A stretch of DNA of 64,000 bases, from assembly GCA_020636195.1 (NCBI GenBank), contig JACJYH010000005.1, positions 248,001-312,000 of the forward strand. Direction: 5' to 3'. Below are positions 51,701 to 59,965 of the stretch, piece after piece (the stretch's first letter is position 1; each line of letters begins with the position of its first letter). The position numbers were made by a program, and so were the translations under genes. Below the pieces are notes generated by a model. It was not told the DNA's origin and made no database searches. It was given only the letters and a program-made list of their open reading frames with translations. Source of the DNA: Lewinellaceae bacterium. GTDB lineage: Bacteria > Bacteroidota > Bacteroidia > Chitinophagales > Saprospiraceae.

Positions 51701-53091
51701 CACAGTATTGGAAACAAAGCGACTGCTCATCATCTATGGTATTTACTTGTAATGACCTAGGTGTAAAAGAATTGGACATGAGCGTTTGGGATGCTGCCGG
51801 TAATACTGATTATTGCACAGTGAAGTTGACCATTCAATCAAATGGTGATGCTTGTGGTGGCTCAAGAGTAGCAGGTCAAATAGCTACTGAGGAGATCAAA
51901 ATGATAGAAGATGTTGAAGTCAATGTGATGAATAGCAATAGCAACGAGCAAAGTGTACAGATGACTGACAACAATGGTCAGTATGCGTTCACAAGCTTGC
52001 CAGAAAATGCTAGTTACATAGTGACACCTAAAAAAGATATCAACTATATGGATGGTGTTTCTACTTTAGATTTGGTTCTCATTCAAAGACATATCTTGAA
52101 TATTGAATCATTTACTTCACCATATAAATATTTTGCTGCAGACGTCAATAAAGATAACAATGTGACAGTAGGTGACTTGAGTGCTTTACGTAAATTGATC
52201 TTAGGTATTGATGCAAAATTCCAAAATAATACATCTTGGAGATTTTTCAATAAGGCTCAACAAATTGCTGACATTGCACACCCATGGAATACAGAGGAAT
52301 TTATCAATATCCAATCTTTGTCTGGAGATATGATGAATAATGACTTCTTGGCAGTAAAAGTTGGAGACTTGAATAGCTCTGCAACCGGAAACTCAAATTC
52401 AAATAATGTAGAATCCAGATCTGCTAAGATTGTGACTTTGACCACAATGGAGCAAAGTTTTACAGAAGGTGAGTTTGTGAAAATGGATGTTACTTCAAAA
52501 GATTTCAATAACATCTCCGGAGCTCAATGGACAATGAATTATGATTCTAAATCGCTTGAGTTTGTGGATGTTGAGTCAGGATTGTTGAATCTAAGTGATA
52601 AAGTCAATGCAGAAAAACAAGGTCACATCGTGATGTCTTGGAATGATGCCCACATAGTCACTGCTTCAAAAGACCAAACATTATTCACGATCGTTTTCAA
52701 AGCAACTGCGAACAATACAATTTCAAATACCATCTCAATGTCTTCAGATGTATTGTCTGCTGAAGTTTATGATCAAGATCTTAATGTAATGGGATTAGGA
52801 TTAGAAGTCAGACAAAATTCAGGTGATGCGATGGTGCTTTATCAAAACACACCTAACCCATTTGAATCAAGTACAAAAATTGGATTTTACTTGCCTGAAT
52901 CCGGTACTGCCACATTTACAGTCTATGATGTGACAGGACGAATTGTCAAGAAAGTAAGCAACACATATCCTAAAGGTCAAAATGAAATCAAGATTTCAGA
53001 AAATGACCTTAATGCAAAAGGTGTGTTGTTCTACGAGCTTGAATACAATGGACAAAAAGCAAATAAGAAGATGATTTATTTGAGCAAATAG
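48730..53091 (+). CDS. Large T9SS surface protein with dockerin-like and cohesin-like modules
   Basis: 1453 aa. A hydrophobic signal peptide (RMSILTVVFTAWYSGMIAQ) follows a polar leader. The body to about residue 1040 is built from HYR-like Ig repeats separated by CPxxV/DxxPP elements (DKLAPTIDCPDEPEV, DKTPPVAVC, DKVPPVITCPASVL). About 1050-1100 is a carboxypeptidase-regulatory-like domain. About 1103-1162 is a dockerin-like module: MDGVSTLDLVLIQRHIL and AADVNKDNNVTVGDLSALRK with two Ca2+-binding loops. About 1230-1363 is a cohesin-like domain (NNISGAQWTMNYDSKSLEFV). The end (about 1370-1453) is a type A sorting domain. Export by T9SS and display on the surface is expected. Its role is probably adhesion or matrix building. 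Confidence 0.8.
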   Translation: MKSENFTNSTSIHLGNFLRMSILTVVFTAWYSGMIAQIQPCPLACNNLVQVSMDDDCIVEITPDMMLEGNGVSPTCNYVVQVKNQSGQPITIPGYSGNNYVDKNYVGQTLEVKVWLGNNSCWGFIKLEDKLAPTIDCPDEPEVVTCWNPSYQASVSLTALIATDNCGGTSYATVLSDVVTDLGCDNDYIAKRVISYQAKDKYNNTSSVCTRTIYYSPIGLDDIKFPKNYDGTLHNRPHLECDGNYAWNPVNVNTWDTNNSGYPEPSETGGPYIKDNANIQKVIYGYKVNVPSTFGGANLNGCTAGNVVGWEYSLRKVLNASNVLDTWRTVCDGNGGVSAPVDTLYYPFIGTNTLCKINTTYSDTRIDICAKSYKILRFWTILDWCTGEVKQMHQIIKVLDEKGPVATIPTDVTAPSGACQTKVSSVILADPYSCTGSWNALAPINVYDCSNWDYSVAFLLADANGSAPQNGYYVTQDGNTKVVQLSDDPVTGKNRYRIDGLPLGCTWIRYAVSDECGNVTYAFTEIYVDDKTPPVAVCDEHTVVTLSNNGWAHVFALSFDDGSHDNCSDVTFLVRRMGTTTWGDYVQFDCSDVGKDVVVELQVTDTNNNSNTCMVIATTQDKVPPVITCPASVLIDCQADTSANVLGKPVYSATALSTPYYTDNCPNPKMTWKNIGGSLNNCGQGTLLRQFTVTDNGGRSSSCTQSITVKDLTPYTGPTSFPDDKTLTGCLNVDTKPSKTGEPVLGAAACSQVAYTYEDQLFPFVDGVCYKILRKWTVIDWCKFRVDSDESTYIYPSIPTLGVNMWTDIQVIKVVDTEAPEIQTTSKADTNVFGADCSGEVVLTNSAKDCTPAGELEWTYTVDINNDNIGPHRTGTTNDASGVYPVGTHKITWTVEDKCGNTATKTYTFRVVDAKKPTPYCISELTTVVMPSTGSIAIWAKDFDKGSSDNCPLPGCGLRFTFNGAKPVQSSDHYFDQNGLSTKAKYDAGLAQYWKQSDCSSSMVFTCNDLGVKELDMSVWDAAGNTDYCTVKLTIQSNGDACGGSRVAGQIATEEIKMIEDVEVNVMNSNSNEQSVQMTDNNGQYAFTSLPENASYIVTPKKDINYMDGVSTLDLVLIQRHILNIESFTSPYKYFAADVNKDNNVTVGDLSALRKLILGIDAKFQNNTSWRFFNKAQQIADIAHPWNTEEFINIQSLSGDMMNNDFLAVKVGDLNSSATGNSNSNNVESRSAKIVTLTTMEQSFTEGEFVKMDVTSKDFNNISGAQWTMNYDSKSLEFVDVESGLLNLSDKVNAEKQGHIVMSWNDAHIVTASKDQTLFTIVFKATANNTISNTISMSSDVLSAEVYDQDLNVMGLGLEVRQNSGDAMVLYQNTPNPFESSTKIGFYLPESGTATFTVYDVTGRIVKKVSNTYPKGQNEIKISENDLNAKGVLFYELEYNGQKANKKMIYLSK

Positions 53092-53114
53092 TTATAACAA
53101 ACAAAAAATATTCG

Positions 53115-53150
53115 AAAAGTTCGGGAGATTTCCTCCCGAACTTTTTTGTT
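53115..53150 (+). terminator. Rho-independent terminator
   Basis: AAAAGTTCGGGAG (53115-53127) pairs with CTCCCGAACTTTT (53133-53145) around ATTTC, followed by TTGTTTT. It is 24 nt after the stop of the 1453-aa gene and separates it from the next gene. Confidence 0.9.
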
Positions 53151-53170
53151 TTAAATATTACATAAAATTA

Positions 53171-53202
53171 TTGACCATAATAAAAAAAATTACCTACATT
53201 TG
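53171..53202 (+). promoter_or_regulatory. Bacteroidota-type promoter upstream of the SprB-repeat gene
   Basis: TTG (53171-53173), 21 nt, TACATTTG (53195-53202). It would give a leader of about 190 nt before the ATG at 53398. Confidence 0.5.
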
Positions 53203-53249
53203 CCTTTGAAATGAACAGTTTTTCCCTTCTGTATTAACTTTTAAAATTT

Positions 53250-53265
53250 TTGGCGCACAATTTGC
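53250..53265 (+). promoter_or_regulatory. Sigma-54-type -24/-12 promoter
   Basis: TTGGCGCACAATTTGC has GG and GC separated by exactly 10 nt and both TTGGC and TTGC blocks, close to the consensus TTGGCACGNNNNTTGC. The gene at 53398 would have a leader of about 120 nt. It is the best -24/-12 match seen in the window. Confidence 0.5.
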
Positions 53266-53397
53266 ATTATAGTTTGTTGATATATTTTTATCATCGTTAT
53301 TAGCAAATTTTGTCAATATTTCGTTATATTCAAATATTGCTTTTTAAAAGTTGTACTTTTGCAATCACAAGTTTTAAACATATTTAAATTTCCCGGC

Positions 53398-56300
53398 ATG
53401 AGGAAGATGTTATTTTTTATATTCTTTTTTGTTGGTGTTTTTACGCATACTTCGAATGCACAATTGGCACTAACGCTTCAAAATGTTGAAGTAGCAGCTA
53501 CGGGTGATGTAGCATCTGTGGATGTGGTAGCCACGTCCGGATTTACAAATTTATTCTCCACTCAGATGTCTTTTGGCTTTGATTCACTTCAGTTGCAATT
53601 TGTAAATGTTACAAATTTTAATACCACACTGGATTTGAGCAGTAGCAACTTTTCCGGGCCAAATGGAGCAGGAGTAAAAAATGGTCAAGTCACCTTTTCG
53701 TGGCAAGATGGTCAAAACGCGAAGACCCTAGCTAATGGAACCTTGTTGTTTAAATTAAACTTCAAAACCTTGGGTGCTAAATGTACAAACTCTCAGGTGC
53801 AAGTGACAGGAAAGCCTTTGGCAATAGAAATAGTGGATGCCAATTTCAATTATATTACCTTGACTTCCACACCATCTACTGTCAGCGTAAAATGTGACGG
53901 TCCGGCCGATCCATGTCAAGAACCTGCGTGTGACAATCCATCAAATTTCAAATTGATCGGTGGAGTTAAGAATGCCAAGCCAGGTACTCAGGTTTGTATT
54001 CCTATCTCGGTCAAAAATTTTACAAATATAGAAAATGGTCAAGGCGCTATTACTTGGGATTCCACAAAACTAAAATATAAATCAAAAATAGTTCCCGGAG
54101 TTCTACCTAAAAACTTAATTTTCAATGAAGCTGATAGCCTAAGCGGAAAGGTTTCCTACTTGTGGTATCCTGATGATGGAAATGCAGTGACTCTCAATGA
54201 TGATACAGTTATTTTTGAATTGTGTTTTACCGTCTTGGGAGCAGTTGGAGAGTCTGTTTGTGTCACATTAGGACAAGGTGTACCAGCAACGCTTTGGGGC
54301 TCTACTACAGTATCTGAATTGCCTATTTGTTATGAATATGGTCAGGTCAACATTATTTCAGATGATGTTACAACTATGGTTCAAGTCGGAACAAATTCAG
54401 GCACCCAAGGTCAGACTGTTTGTGTTGACATTACAGTGAAGGACTTCACAAATGTCGTTGCTGCAAATGCGTCATTTACTTGGAATCCTGCAGAATTGAA
54501 ATATGTTAGTACTGGAGCTTATAACCTAGCGGGATTGAAATTTAGCGATTTCAACTTGGTCGCAAATAATGGCGTTCCCGATAGCAAGCTCAATTTCTTA
54601 TGGCAATCCTCTATGGATCCTGTGGATAAAAATGATGGTGATGTCATCTTCCAGATATGTTTTCAACTTCTAGATTGTCCTAAAACAGCTACTATTCAAG
54701 TAGCGAGTACTGAAATCATTGGAGATGGTGCCGTGACCCTTCCTAGTGCGGGAACTCCGGGCTCTATCACTATATCATGTGGTAATGATCCATGTACTAT
54801 TACTACGAATTCTGTCACTGATGTAACATGTTTCGGAATGAGTAATGGAGCGATCAGCGTGACTGTAAACAATGCAGCTACAGGATGTATGTGCCAATGG
54901 AAAAATTCAGCAGGTACCATTGTCAAAGCTGCACAAGCGGTAACTTCAGGATGTAATATTTCAGGTATCGCTGCAGGCAGCTATACGGTAGAAGTATTAT
55001 GTAATAATGTGGTCACATGCTCAGCATCAATTACTGTCAATCAACCAACAGCCATCAACATACCTACATTCGGAAATATTACAAATGTCAATTGCGGAAC
55101 AAAAGGTGCGATAGATATAAGTGGTACTTCCGGTGGTACGAAACCATATACCTATAATTGGTCACCAAACTTAGGTAATGTCGATAAACCTACAAACCTT
55201 GATGCAGGTGTGTACAATGTCACAGTGACGGATGCACATGGTTGTACTTCGACAGCAGCATTGACAGTAGGAAACGCTACAACGGCAATGACCTTGACTG
55301 GCACGAGTACCAATGTAAAATGTTTTGGTGGATCAGATGGTTCCATAGCCTTGAATATCAATGGCGGTTGTACTCCATATACCATCACTTGGAGTGGAGG
55401 ACTAACTGGAGCAAACCCACAAAATCTAAAAAGTGGTACCTATAATGTAACCGTTGTGGATAGTGCAACACCAACACACTCCGCTAATGCAACATTTACA
55501 ATCTCACAGCCACAGCAAGCAGTTTCTATCACTGTAACCAATGTCACAAAAGCTGATCAAGGTGTTTCAAATGGTAGCATTACCTTGGACATAGTAGGTG
55601 GCACTCCAAATTATAGTACCAATTGGTCAGCAGGGGGAAATAATGCGTCGAATATAACAAAAACAACAACCGCTTCCAATCTTGGTGCGGGTACATATAA
55701 TGTTACCATAACTGATGCCAATGGTTGCACTGCAATACAAACAGGTATAGAAATCACTGAAAATGGTACGTTGGTGGTAGCTCCAACTATTGGAACAGTC
55801 ACTGCATCAAATTTCAATGGTTCTGGTATAGCATGTAATGGAGGCTCAAATGGAACTTTGACGGTCACACTTTCTAAAGGTACGGCACCATTTGATGTCA
55901 GAGTATTATCAGGAACAACCGTAGTAAAAGTATTGCAACCAAACACCCAGACTTTTACCGTTTCAGATTTAAAAGCTGGTACGTATACGGTTGAAGTAAA
56001 AAATGCATCCGGTACAGTGACTTCTTCAGCCATAATCTTATCAGAGCCTACAAAATTAGTTGCTCAGTCTAAAGTAGAATGTACGGCTAAAGACGAAGAT
56101 ACTGGTTCTATTACCATCAATATGAATAATACAGGAACGGCACCATATTCGTATTCATGGGGAAGTTCTAGTAATACATCAAATACACTTTCAAATATTG
56201 GCCAAGGGCCTTACAATGTGACGATAACTGATGCCAACGACTGTGTTGTGTCGGTGTCGAATATTGAAGTTGAATTTTGTAATACTACTGGCCCAGGATG

Positions 56301-56571
56301 CTTTGAAAGTACAGATATAGTCACGCCGAATGGTGATAATATCAATGATTATTTCATCATTTCATGTCTTGACCAATATCAAAATGAATTGACAATCTTC
56401 GATAGATGGGGTAAAGTCGTTTATTCTGCCGTGAATTATGATAATTCGTGGTACGGATTGGACCTTGCAGGAAAAGACCTTCCGGAAGGAAGTTATATAT
56501 GGGTTCTCACAGTTTATAAAGATAATGGTGTCAGGGATGTGTATAAAAACACAATGACATTATTGAGATAA
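53398..56571 (+). CDS. T9SS adhesin with cohesin-like domains, SprB repeats and type B sorting domain
   Basis: 1057 aa from ATG 53398. Signal peptide FFIFFFVGVFTHTSNAQ. Three cohesin-like domains at about 22-170, 181-318 and 325-461 (shared features: TVCVDITVKDFTNVVAANAS, FTWNPAELKY and a late GDVIFQICFQL strand). Then SprB-type repeats (VTCFGMSNGAISVTV, VKCFGGSDGSIALNINGG, SGTYNVTVVDS, ending in LGAGTYNVTITDANGC) to about 960. The last ~90 residues are the gliding-motility-associated C-terminal domain (VTPNGDNINDYFII, LTIFDRWGKVVYS, LPEGSYIWVLTV), a type B T9SS signal. Its partner PorP/SprF is encoded 32 nt downstream. Confidence 0.88.
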   Translation: MRKMLFFIFFFVGVFTHTSNAQLALTLQNVEVAATGDVASVDVVATSGFTNLFSTQMSFGFDSLQLQFVNVTNFNTTLDLSSSNFSGPNGAGVKNGQVTFSWQDGQNAKTLANGTLLFKLNFKTLGAKCTNSQVQVTGKPLAIEIVDANFNYITLTSTPSTVSVKCDGPADPCQEPACDNPSNFKLIGGVKNAKPGTQVCIPISVKNFTNIENGQGAITWDSTKLKYKSKIVPGVLPKNLIFNEADSLSGKVSYLWYPDDGNAVTLNDDTVIFELCFTVLGAVGESVCVTLGQGVPATLWGSTTVSELPICYEYGQVNIISDDVTTMVQVGTNSGTQGQTVCVDITVKDFTNVVAANASFTWNPAELKYVSTGAYNLAGLKFSDFNLVANNGVPDSKLNFLWQSSMDPVDKNDGDVIFQICFQLLDCPKTATIQVASTEIIGDGAVTLPSAGTPGSITISCGNDPCTITTNSVTDVTCFGMSNGAISVTVNNAATGCMCQWKNSAGTIVKAAQAVTSGCNISGIAAGSYTVEVLCNNVVTCSASITVNQPTAINIPTFGNITNVNCGTKGAIDISGTSGGTKPYTYNWSPNLGNVDKPTNLDAGVYNVTVTDAHGCTSTAALTVGNATTAMTLTGTSTNVKCFGGSDGSIALNINGGCTPYTITWSGGLTGANPQNLKSGTYNVTVVDSATPTHSANATFTISQPQQAVSITVTNVTKADQGVSNGSITLDIVGGTPNYSTNWSAGGNNASNITKTTTASNLGAGTYNVTITDANGCTAIQTGIEITENGTLVVAPTIGTVTASNFNGSGIACNGGSNGTLTVTLSKGTAPFDVRVLSGTTVVKVLQPNTQTFTVSDLKAGTYTVEVKNASGTVTSSAIILSEPTKLVAQSKVECTAKDEDTGSITINMNNTGTAPYSYSWGSSSNTSNTLSNIGQGPYNVTITDANDCVVSVSNIEVEFCNTTGPGCFESTDIVTPNGDNINDYFIISCLDQYQNELTIFDRWGKVVYSAVNYDNSWYGLDLAGKDLPEGSYIWVLTVYKDNGVRDVYKNTMTLLR

Positions 56572-56603
56572 CATCAATTAGAACATAATTTAAAAGCAAC
56601 GTC

Positions 56604-57518
56604 ATGTACAAAATAAATTTTATAAAACTCGTTGTAATTGGAGTTTCGATGGTTTGGGGATTCGCATCTCATGCGCAATCAAGATATTTTGATGAGAGAT
56701 ACATCTATACACAAGCACAAATCAATCCGCAATTGATCAATCCGGGTGCATTTGGTTGGAAAGACATGCATACAGTTTTACTGAATTATCGAAACAAATG
56801 GTCAGGAATTCAGGGAACTCCCAAAACCATAACCCTAAGCTATAATGGTCCGGTTGGAAATGGCTTAGCAGTTGGAATCAATTTTTTAACCGATAGGTTT
56901 GGATTTTTGCAATCTACAAAAGGTGCCGCTGGCTTGAGTTATACCATTTCCTCAGAAAATAATAAACTTGGATTTGGAATCACCGGAGAATATATAAAAC
57001 ATAGCCTTTCCGGATTTGGAAATGCAGACCCTACTGATCCATATATAGTTCAAGCACTTTCCGGCGCAGAGTATTTTGATGCATCGTTTGGTGTATATGG
57101 TACATACATGGATAATTTCAATTATGGTTTGGTTCTGCCATCTGCAGTGAGTACTCGAATCAATGGTGATGCTGACAATTCAGTAGATAGATCTCTAGGA
57201 TTTATTTTACAAATGGCATATAAAATGCAGATACACCAAGATGTCTCAATGCAACCTGGTATCATATTCAAAAAACTCAATCAAGTACCTACACACTTAG
57301 ACTTGAATCTTAATTTTGGATTTTTAGAGGATAAGCTCACAGGTGGATTAAGTTATACATTTGGAGGTGATAAGAGAGTGGGATTTTTAATTGGTGCAAA
57401 AGCATCCGCTTTAAATATCTATTATTCTTACAATTCATCTTCACAGATTATACAGGATTATAACAATGGTTCTCATGAATTGACCTTGTCCGTGGACTTC
57501 GGAGGCAAGAAAATGTAA
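56604..57518 (+). CDS. PorP/SprF family T9SS outer-membrane protein
   Basis: 304 aa. Signal peptide VVIGVSMVWGFASHAQ, then the family start: RYIYTQAQINPQLINPGAFG, then YRNKWSGIQGTPKTITLSYN. The rest is a 14-strand-like barrel rich in GLxY/GFxI strands. Genes of this family typically follow a gene with a type B sorting domain, and the product anchors or handles that cargo at the outer membrane. The placement 32 nt after the 1057-aa adhesin gene fits. Confidence 0.92.
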   Translation: MYKINFIKLVVIGVSMVWGFASHAQSRYFDERYIYTQAQINPQLINPGAFGWKDMHTVLLNYRNKWSGIQGTPKTITLSYNGPVGNGLAVGINFLTDRFGFLQSTKGAAGLSYTISSENNKLGFGITGEYIKHSLSGFGNADPTDPYIVQALSGAEYFDASFGVYGTYMDNFNYGLVLPSAVSTRINGDADNSVDRSLGFILQMAYKMQIHQDVSMQPGIIFKKLNQVPTHLDLNLNFGFLEDKLTGGLSYTFGGDKRVGFLIGAKASALNIYYSYNSSSQIIQDYNNGSHELTLSVDFGGKKM

Positions 57519-57541
57519 TATTAATATAATATACAATCCAC

Positions 57542-57585
57542 ACAAACAGGTCAGTGACAAAATTACTGACCTGTTTGTATTTTTA
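57542..57585 (+). terminator. Rho-independent terminator after PorP/SprF gene
   Basis: ACAAACAGGTCAGT (57542-57555) pairs perfectly with ACTGACCTGTTTGT (57565-57578), then ATTTTT. A 14-bp stem, the strongest in the window. Confidence 0.92.
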
Positions 57586-57605
57586 ACCTTTTCTATGATG
57601 TATTG

Positions 57606-57613
57606 TATATTTG
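57606..57613 (+). promoter_or_regulatory. Putative -7 box of argS
   Basis: TATATTTG fits TAnnTTTG and lies 30 nt before the argS start codon. A TTTG at 57574-57577 is 28 nt upstream, which is too far for a normal -33. Confidence 0.4.
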
Positions 57614-57643
57614 CCCTTTTAAAACAACTTATTCAATATTGTA

Positions 57644-59497
57644 ATGGATTTCACATCTCCCTTAGTAAAAGACTTTCAACTGGCTGTAAATGACAGGTTC
57701 AATGTCATGATTCCCATAGATCAGATTATCATCAATGAAACTAGAAAAGAGTTTGAAGGTGATTTTACAATCGTGCTTTTTCCATTTGTCAAATTGTTTG
57801 GAAAACCTATAGAAGAAATAGGCCAAATATTGGGTCAAAAACTTGTGGACGATCAACACTTTGTACAAGGCTTTAATGTCGTAAAAGGGTTTTTAAATAT
57901 CACACTTTCTGATTCGTTTTGGTTGGACGTCATGGATGAGCTTACTGAAAATCCAGTAATTGAAAAATCCAAATTGAAAAAAGGAAAGGTGCTCGTTGAA
58001 TTTGCATCACCCAATACTAATAAACCACTCCACTTAGGACATATTAGAAATATACTTTTAGGTTGGTCTATGAGTAAAATTTATGAAGCAAATGGGTATG
58101 ATGTAATAAAAACACAAGTTATCAATGATCGAGGTATTGCCATTTGTAAAAGCATGTATGCATGGAAATCATGGGGAAATGGCGCCACTCCGGAATCTCT
58201 GCAAGTAAAAGGAGATCATTTTGTGGGTGATTTTTACGTATTATTTGAAAAGAAATTTCAAGAAGAATACAAACTATGGCAACAATCCAATGATGCACAA
58301 AAGCTTTTTTCTCAAAATGGTCAATTCAAAGATCAAGAAGAATTTTTCAAAGGCTATAAAAACCAATACTTCAATGAAAAAAGTAAAATAGGCAATGATG
58401 CAAGAAAAATGCTCCTCGATTGGGAAGCCAATGATGAGTCCACGAGACAACTTTGGATGAAAATGAACCAATGGGTTTATGATGGTTTTGACACAACATA
58501 TCACGACTTAGGTGTCAGCTTTGATACTACTTATTATGAGTCAGATACCTATCTTTTGGGTAAAAAAGCTGTCAAAACAGGTCTGGATAGTGGCGTATTT
58601 TTTAAGGAGCCGGATGGTAGCGTTTGGATAGATTTGACAGATGCCGGAATGGATAAAAAAATAATGCTCAGATCCGATGGTACATCGGTGTATATCACCC
58701 AAGACATAGGGACTGCACAACAGCGGTATGAAGATTTTCAAGTGTCCAAGATGATTTATACCGTTGGTGATGAACAGGATTATCATTTTAAAGTTCTTTT
58801 TGAAGTGCTGAAGAGATTGCAAGAACCTTTTGCCGACGGGCTTTATCATCTTTCATACGGTATGGTGGAATTGCCAACAGGGAAAATGAAATCTCGTGAA
58901 GGTACCGTGGTGGATGCAGATGACATCATCAGTGAAGTGATTCAAGAGGCTGCTCTCTTGACAGCAGAAAGAGGCGAAATCAGTCACTTGTCAGAAACTG
59001 AAAAAGCTGAAATCATTAGGAAAATAGGTTTAGCGGCTTTGAAGTTTTTTATCATCAAGGTTGCCCCAAAGAAGAAGATGATATTTGACCCGAAAGATTC
59101 AGTGGATCTTCAGGGACAAACAGGCCCTTACATTCAAAATGCCTATGTTCGGATCCAATCGCTTCTGCGAAAGGCAGCAGAACAAAATATAAATTTGAAT
59201 CAGCGAAATGACCAAAATTTAATAACTTTTAATGCTTACGAAAGATCACTACTGAAACAAGTCATGCAGTTTTCGGACATCGTTAGAAATGCCGCAGAGA
59301 CGTATGATCCCAGTATTATTGCCAATTTCAGCTATCAGTTAGCAAAGGATTTTCATAGATTCTATCATGAAGTTCGTATTTTGAATGCGGAGAATGCAGA
59401 TGTAAAAGTTTCAAGATTGAAAATATCAAAGGTTGTTGGTGATGTGCTAAAAGCAGCTTTTGATTTGTTGGGAATTGAAATGCCGGATAGAATGTAA
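57644..59497 (+). CDS. argS: Arginyl-tRNA synthetase
   Basis: 617 aa, class I synthetase. HIGH appears as HLGH in KPLHLGHIRNILLG (about residue 130), preceded by VEFASPNTNKP. The KMSK region is the family's KMKSREG (about 415). The C-terminal anticodon domain (FSYQLAKDFHRFYHEVRI) and a typical DALR end are present. It charges tRNA-Arg. Length and N-terminal Add1 domain are normal. Confidence 0.97.
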   Translation: MDFTSPLVKDFQLAVNDRFNVMIPIDQIIINETRKEFEGDFTIVLFPFVKLFGKPIEEIGQILGQKLVDDQHFVQGFNVVKGFLNITLSDSFWLDVMDELTENPVIEKSKLKKGKVLVEFASPNTNKPLHLGHIRNILLGWSMSKIYEANGYDVIKTQVINDRGIAICKSMYAWKSWGNGATPESLQVKGDHFVGDFYVLFEKKFQEEYKLWQQSNDAQKLFSQNGQFKDQEEFFKGYKNQYFNEKSKIGNDARKMLLDWEANDESTRQLWMKMNQWVYDGFDTTYHDLGVSFDTTYYESDTYLLGKKAVKTGLDSGVFFKEPDGSVWIDLTDAGMDKKIMLRSDGTSVYITQDIGTAQQRYEDFQVSKMIYTVGDEQDYHFKVLFEVLKRLQEPFADGLYHLSYGMVELPTGKMKSREGTVVDADDIISEVIQEAALLTAERGEISHLSETEKAEIIRKIGLAALKFFIIKVAPKKKMIFDPKDSVDLQGQTGPYIQNAYVRIQSLLRKAAEQNINLNQRNDQNLITFNAYERSLLKQVMQFSDIVRNAAETYDPSIIANFSYQLAKDFHRFYHEVRILNAENADVKVSRLKISKVVGDVLKAAFDLLGIEMPDRM

Positions 59498-59569
59498 TTA
59501 CATGTGTCAACTTATGTAGATATTCATTGTTAAAAAGGTTATTCTATAGATTAAAAAATTTTTAATACA

Positions 59570-59962
59570 ATGAATAAAGGAGTAATTGTGTCGTTGATAG
59601 TTATCTTAATTGGTGTGATTGTGGTTATCACTTCATCAAAAGATGTGAGCACCTACGCATCCATCCAAGATGCTAAATCTGGAAATTTAGTGAAAATTGC
59701 CGGGCAGTTATCTAAGGACAAGCCTATGGAATATGATGCTGAAAATAATCCTAATCAATTTGTATTTTTCATGCACGATCAAAAGGGTGGAGAAGTCAAG
59801 GTTGTTTTGAATAAGCCAAAACCTCAGGATTTTGAAATGTCGGAACAAATAGTAGTGACAGGTCGTATGACGAATGATGTCTTTAGTGCTACTGACATTC
59901 TCATGAAATGCCCTTCAAAATATAAAAATGAAGAAATTTCTATAAAAGATCAAAATGGGTAA
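59570..59962 (+). CDS. ccmE: Cytochrome c maturation heme chaperone CcmE (Cys type)
   Basis: 130 aa. One N-terminal membrane anchor (VIVSLIVILIGVIVVIT), then an OB-like beta-barrel (KSGNLVKIAGQL...EQIVVTGRM). The heme-binding site reads LMKC114PSKY118, i.e. a CxxxY motif instead of the HxxxY of proteobacterial CcmE. The Cys variant is known from archaea and some bacteria and can bind heme covalently through Cys. It is followed after 3 nt by the ccmF-like gene. Confidence 0.9.
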   Translation: MNKGVIVSLIVILIGVIVVITSSKDVSTYASIQDAKSGNLVKIAGQLSKDKPMEYDAENNPNQFVFFMHDQKGGEVKVVLNKPKPQDFEMSEQIVVTGRMTNDVFSATDILMKCPSKYKNEEISIKDQNG

Positions 59963-59965
59963 ATA

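Larger units (their letters stand above)
53092..53397. other. 306-nt intergenic region: terminator plus two promoter types
   Basis: Contains the terminator at 53115-53150, a -33/-7 type promoter at 53171-53202 and a -24/-12 site at 53250-53265. A further TACTTTTG (53354-53361) resembles a -7 box but has no -33 partner. No coding sequence was found. The frame of the next gene is open from a TTG at 53359, which lies inside that -7-like box, so I set the start at ATG 53398. Confidence 0.6.
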
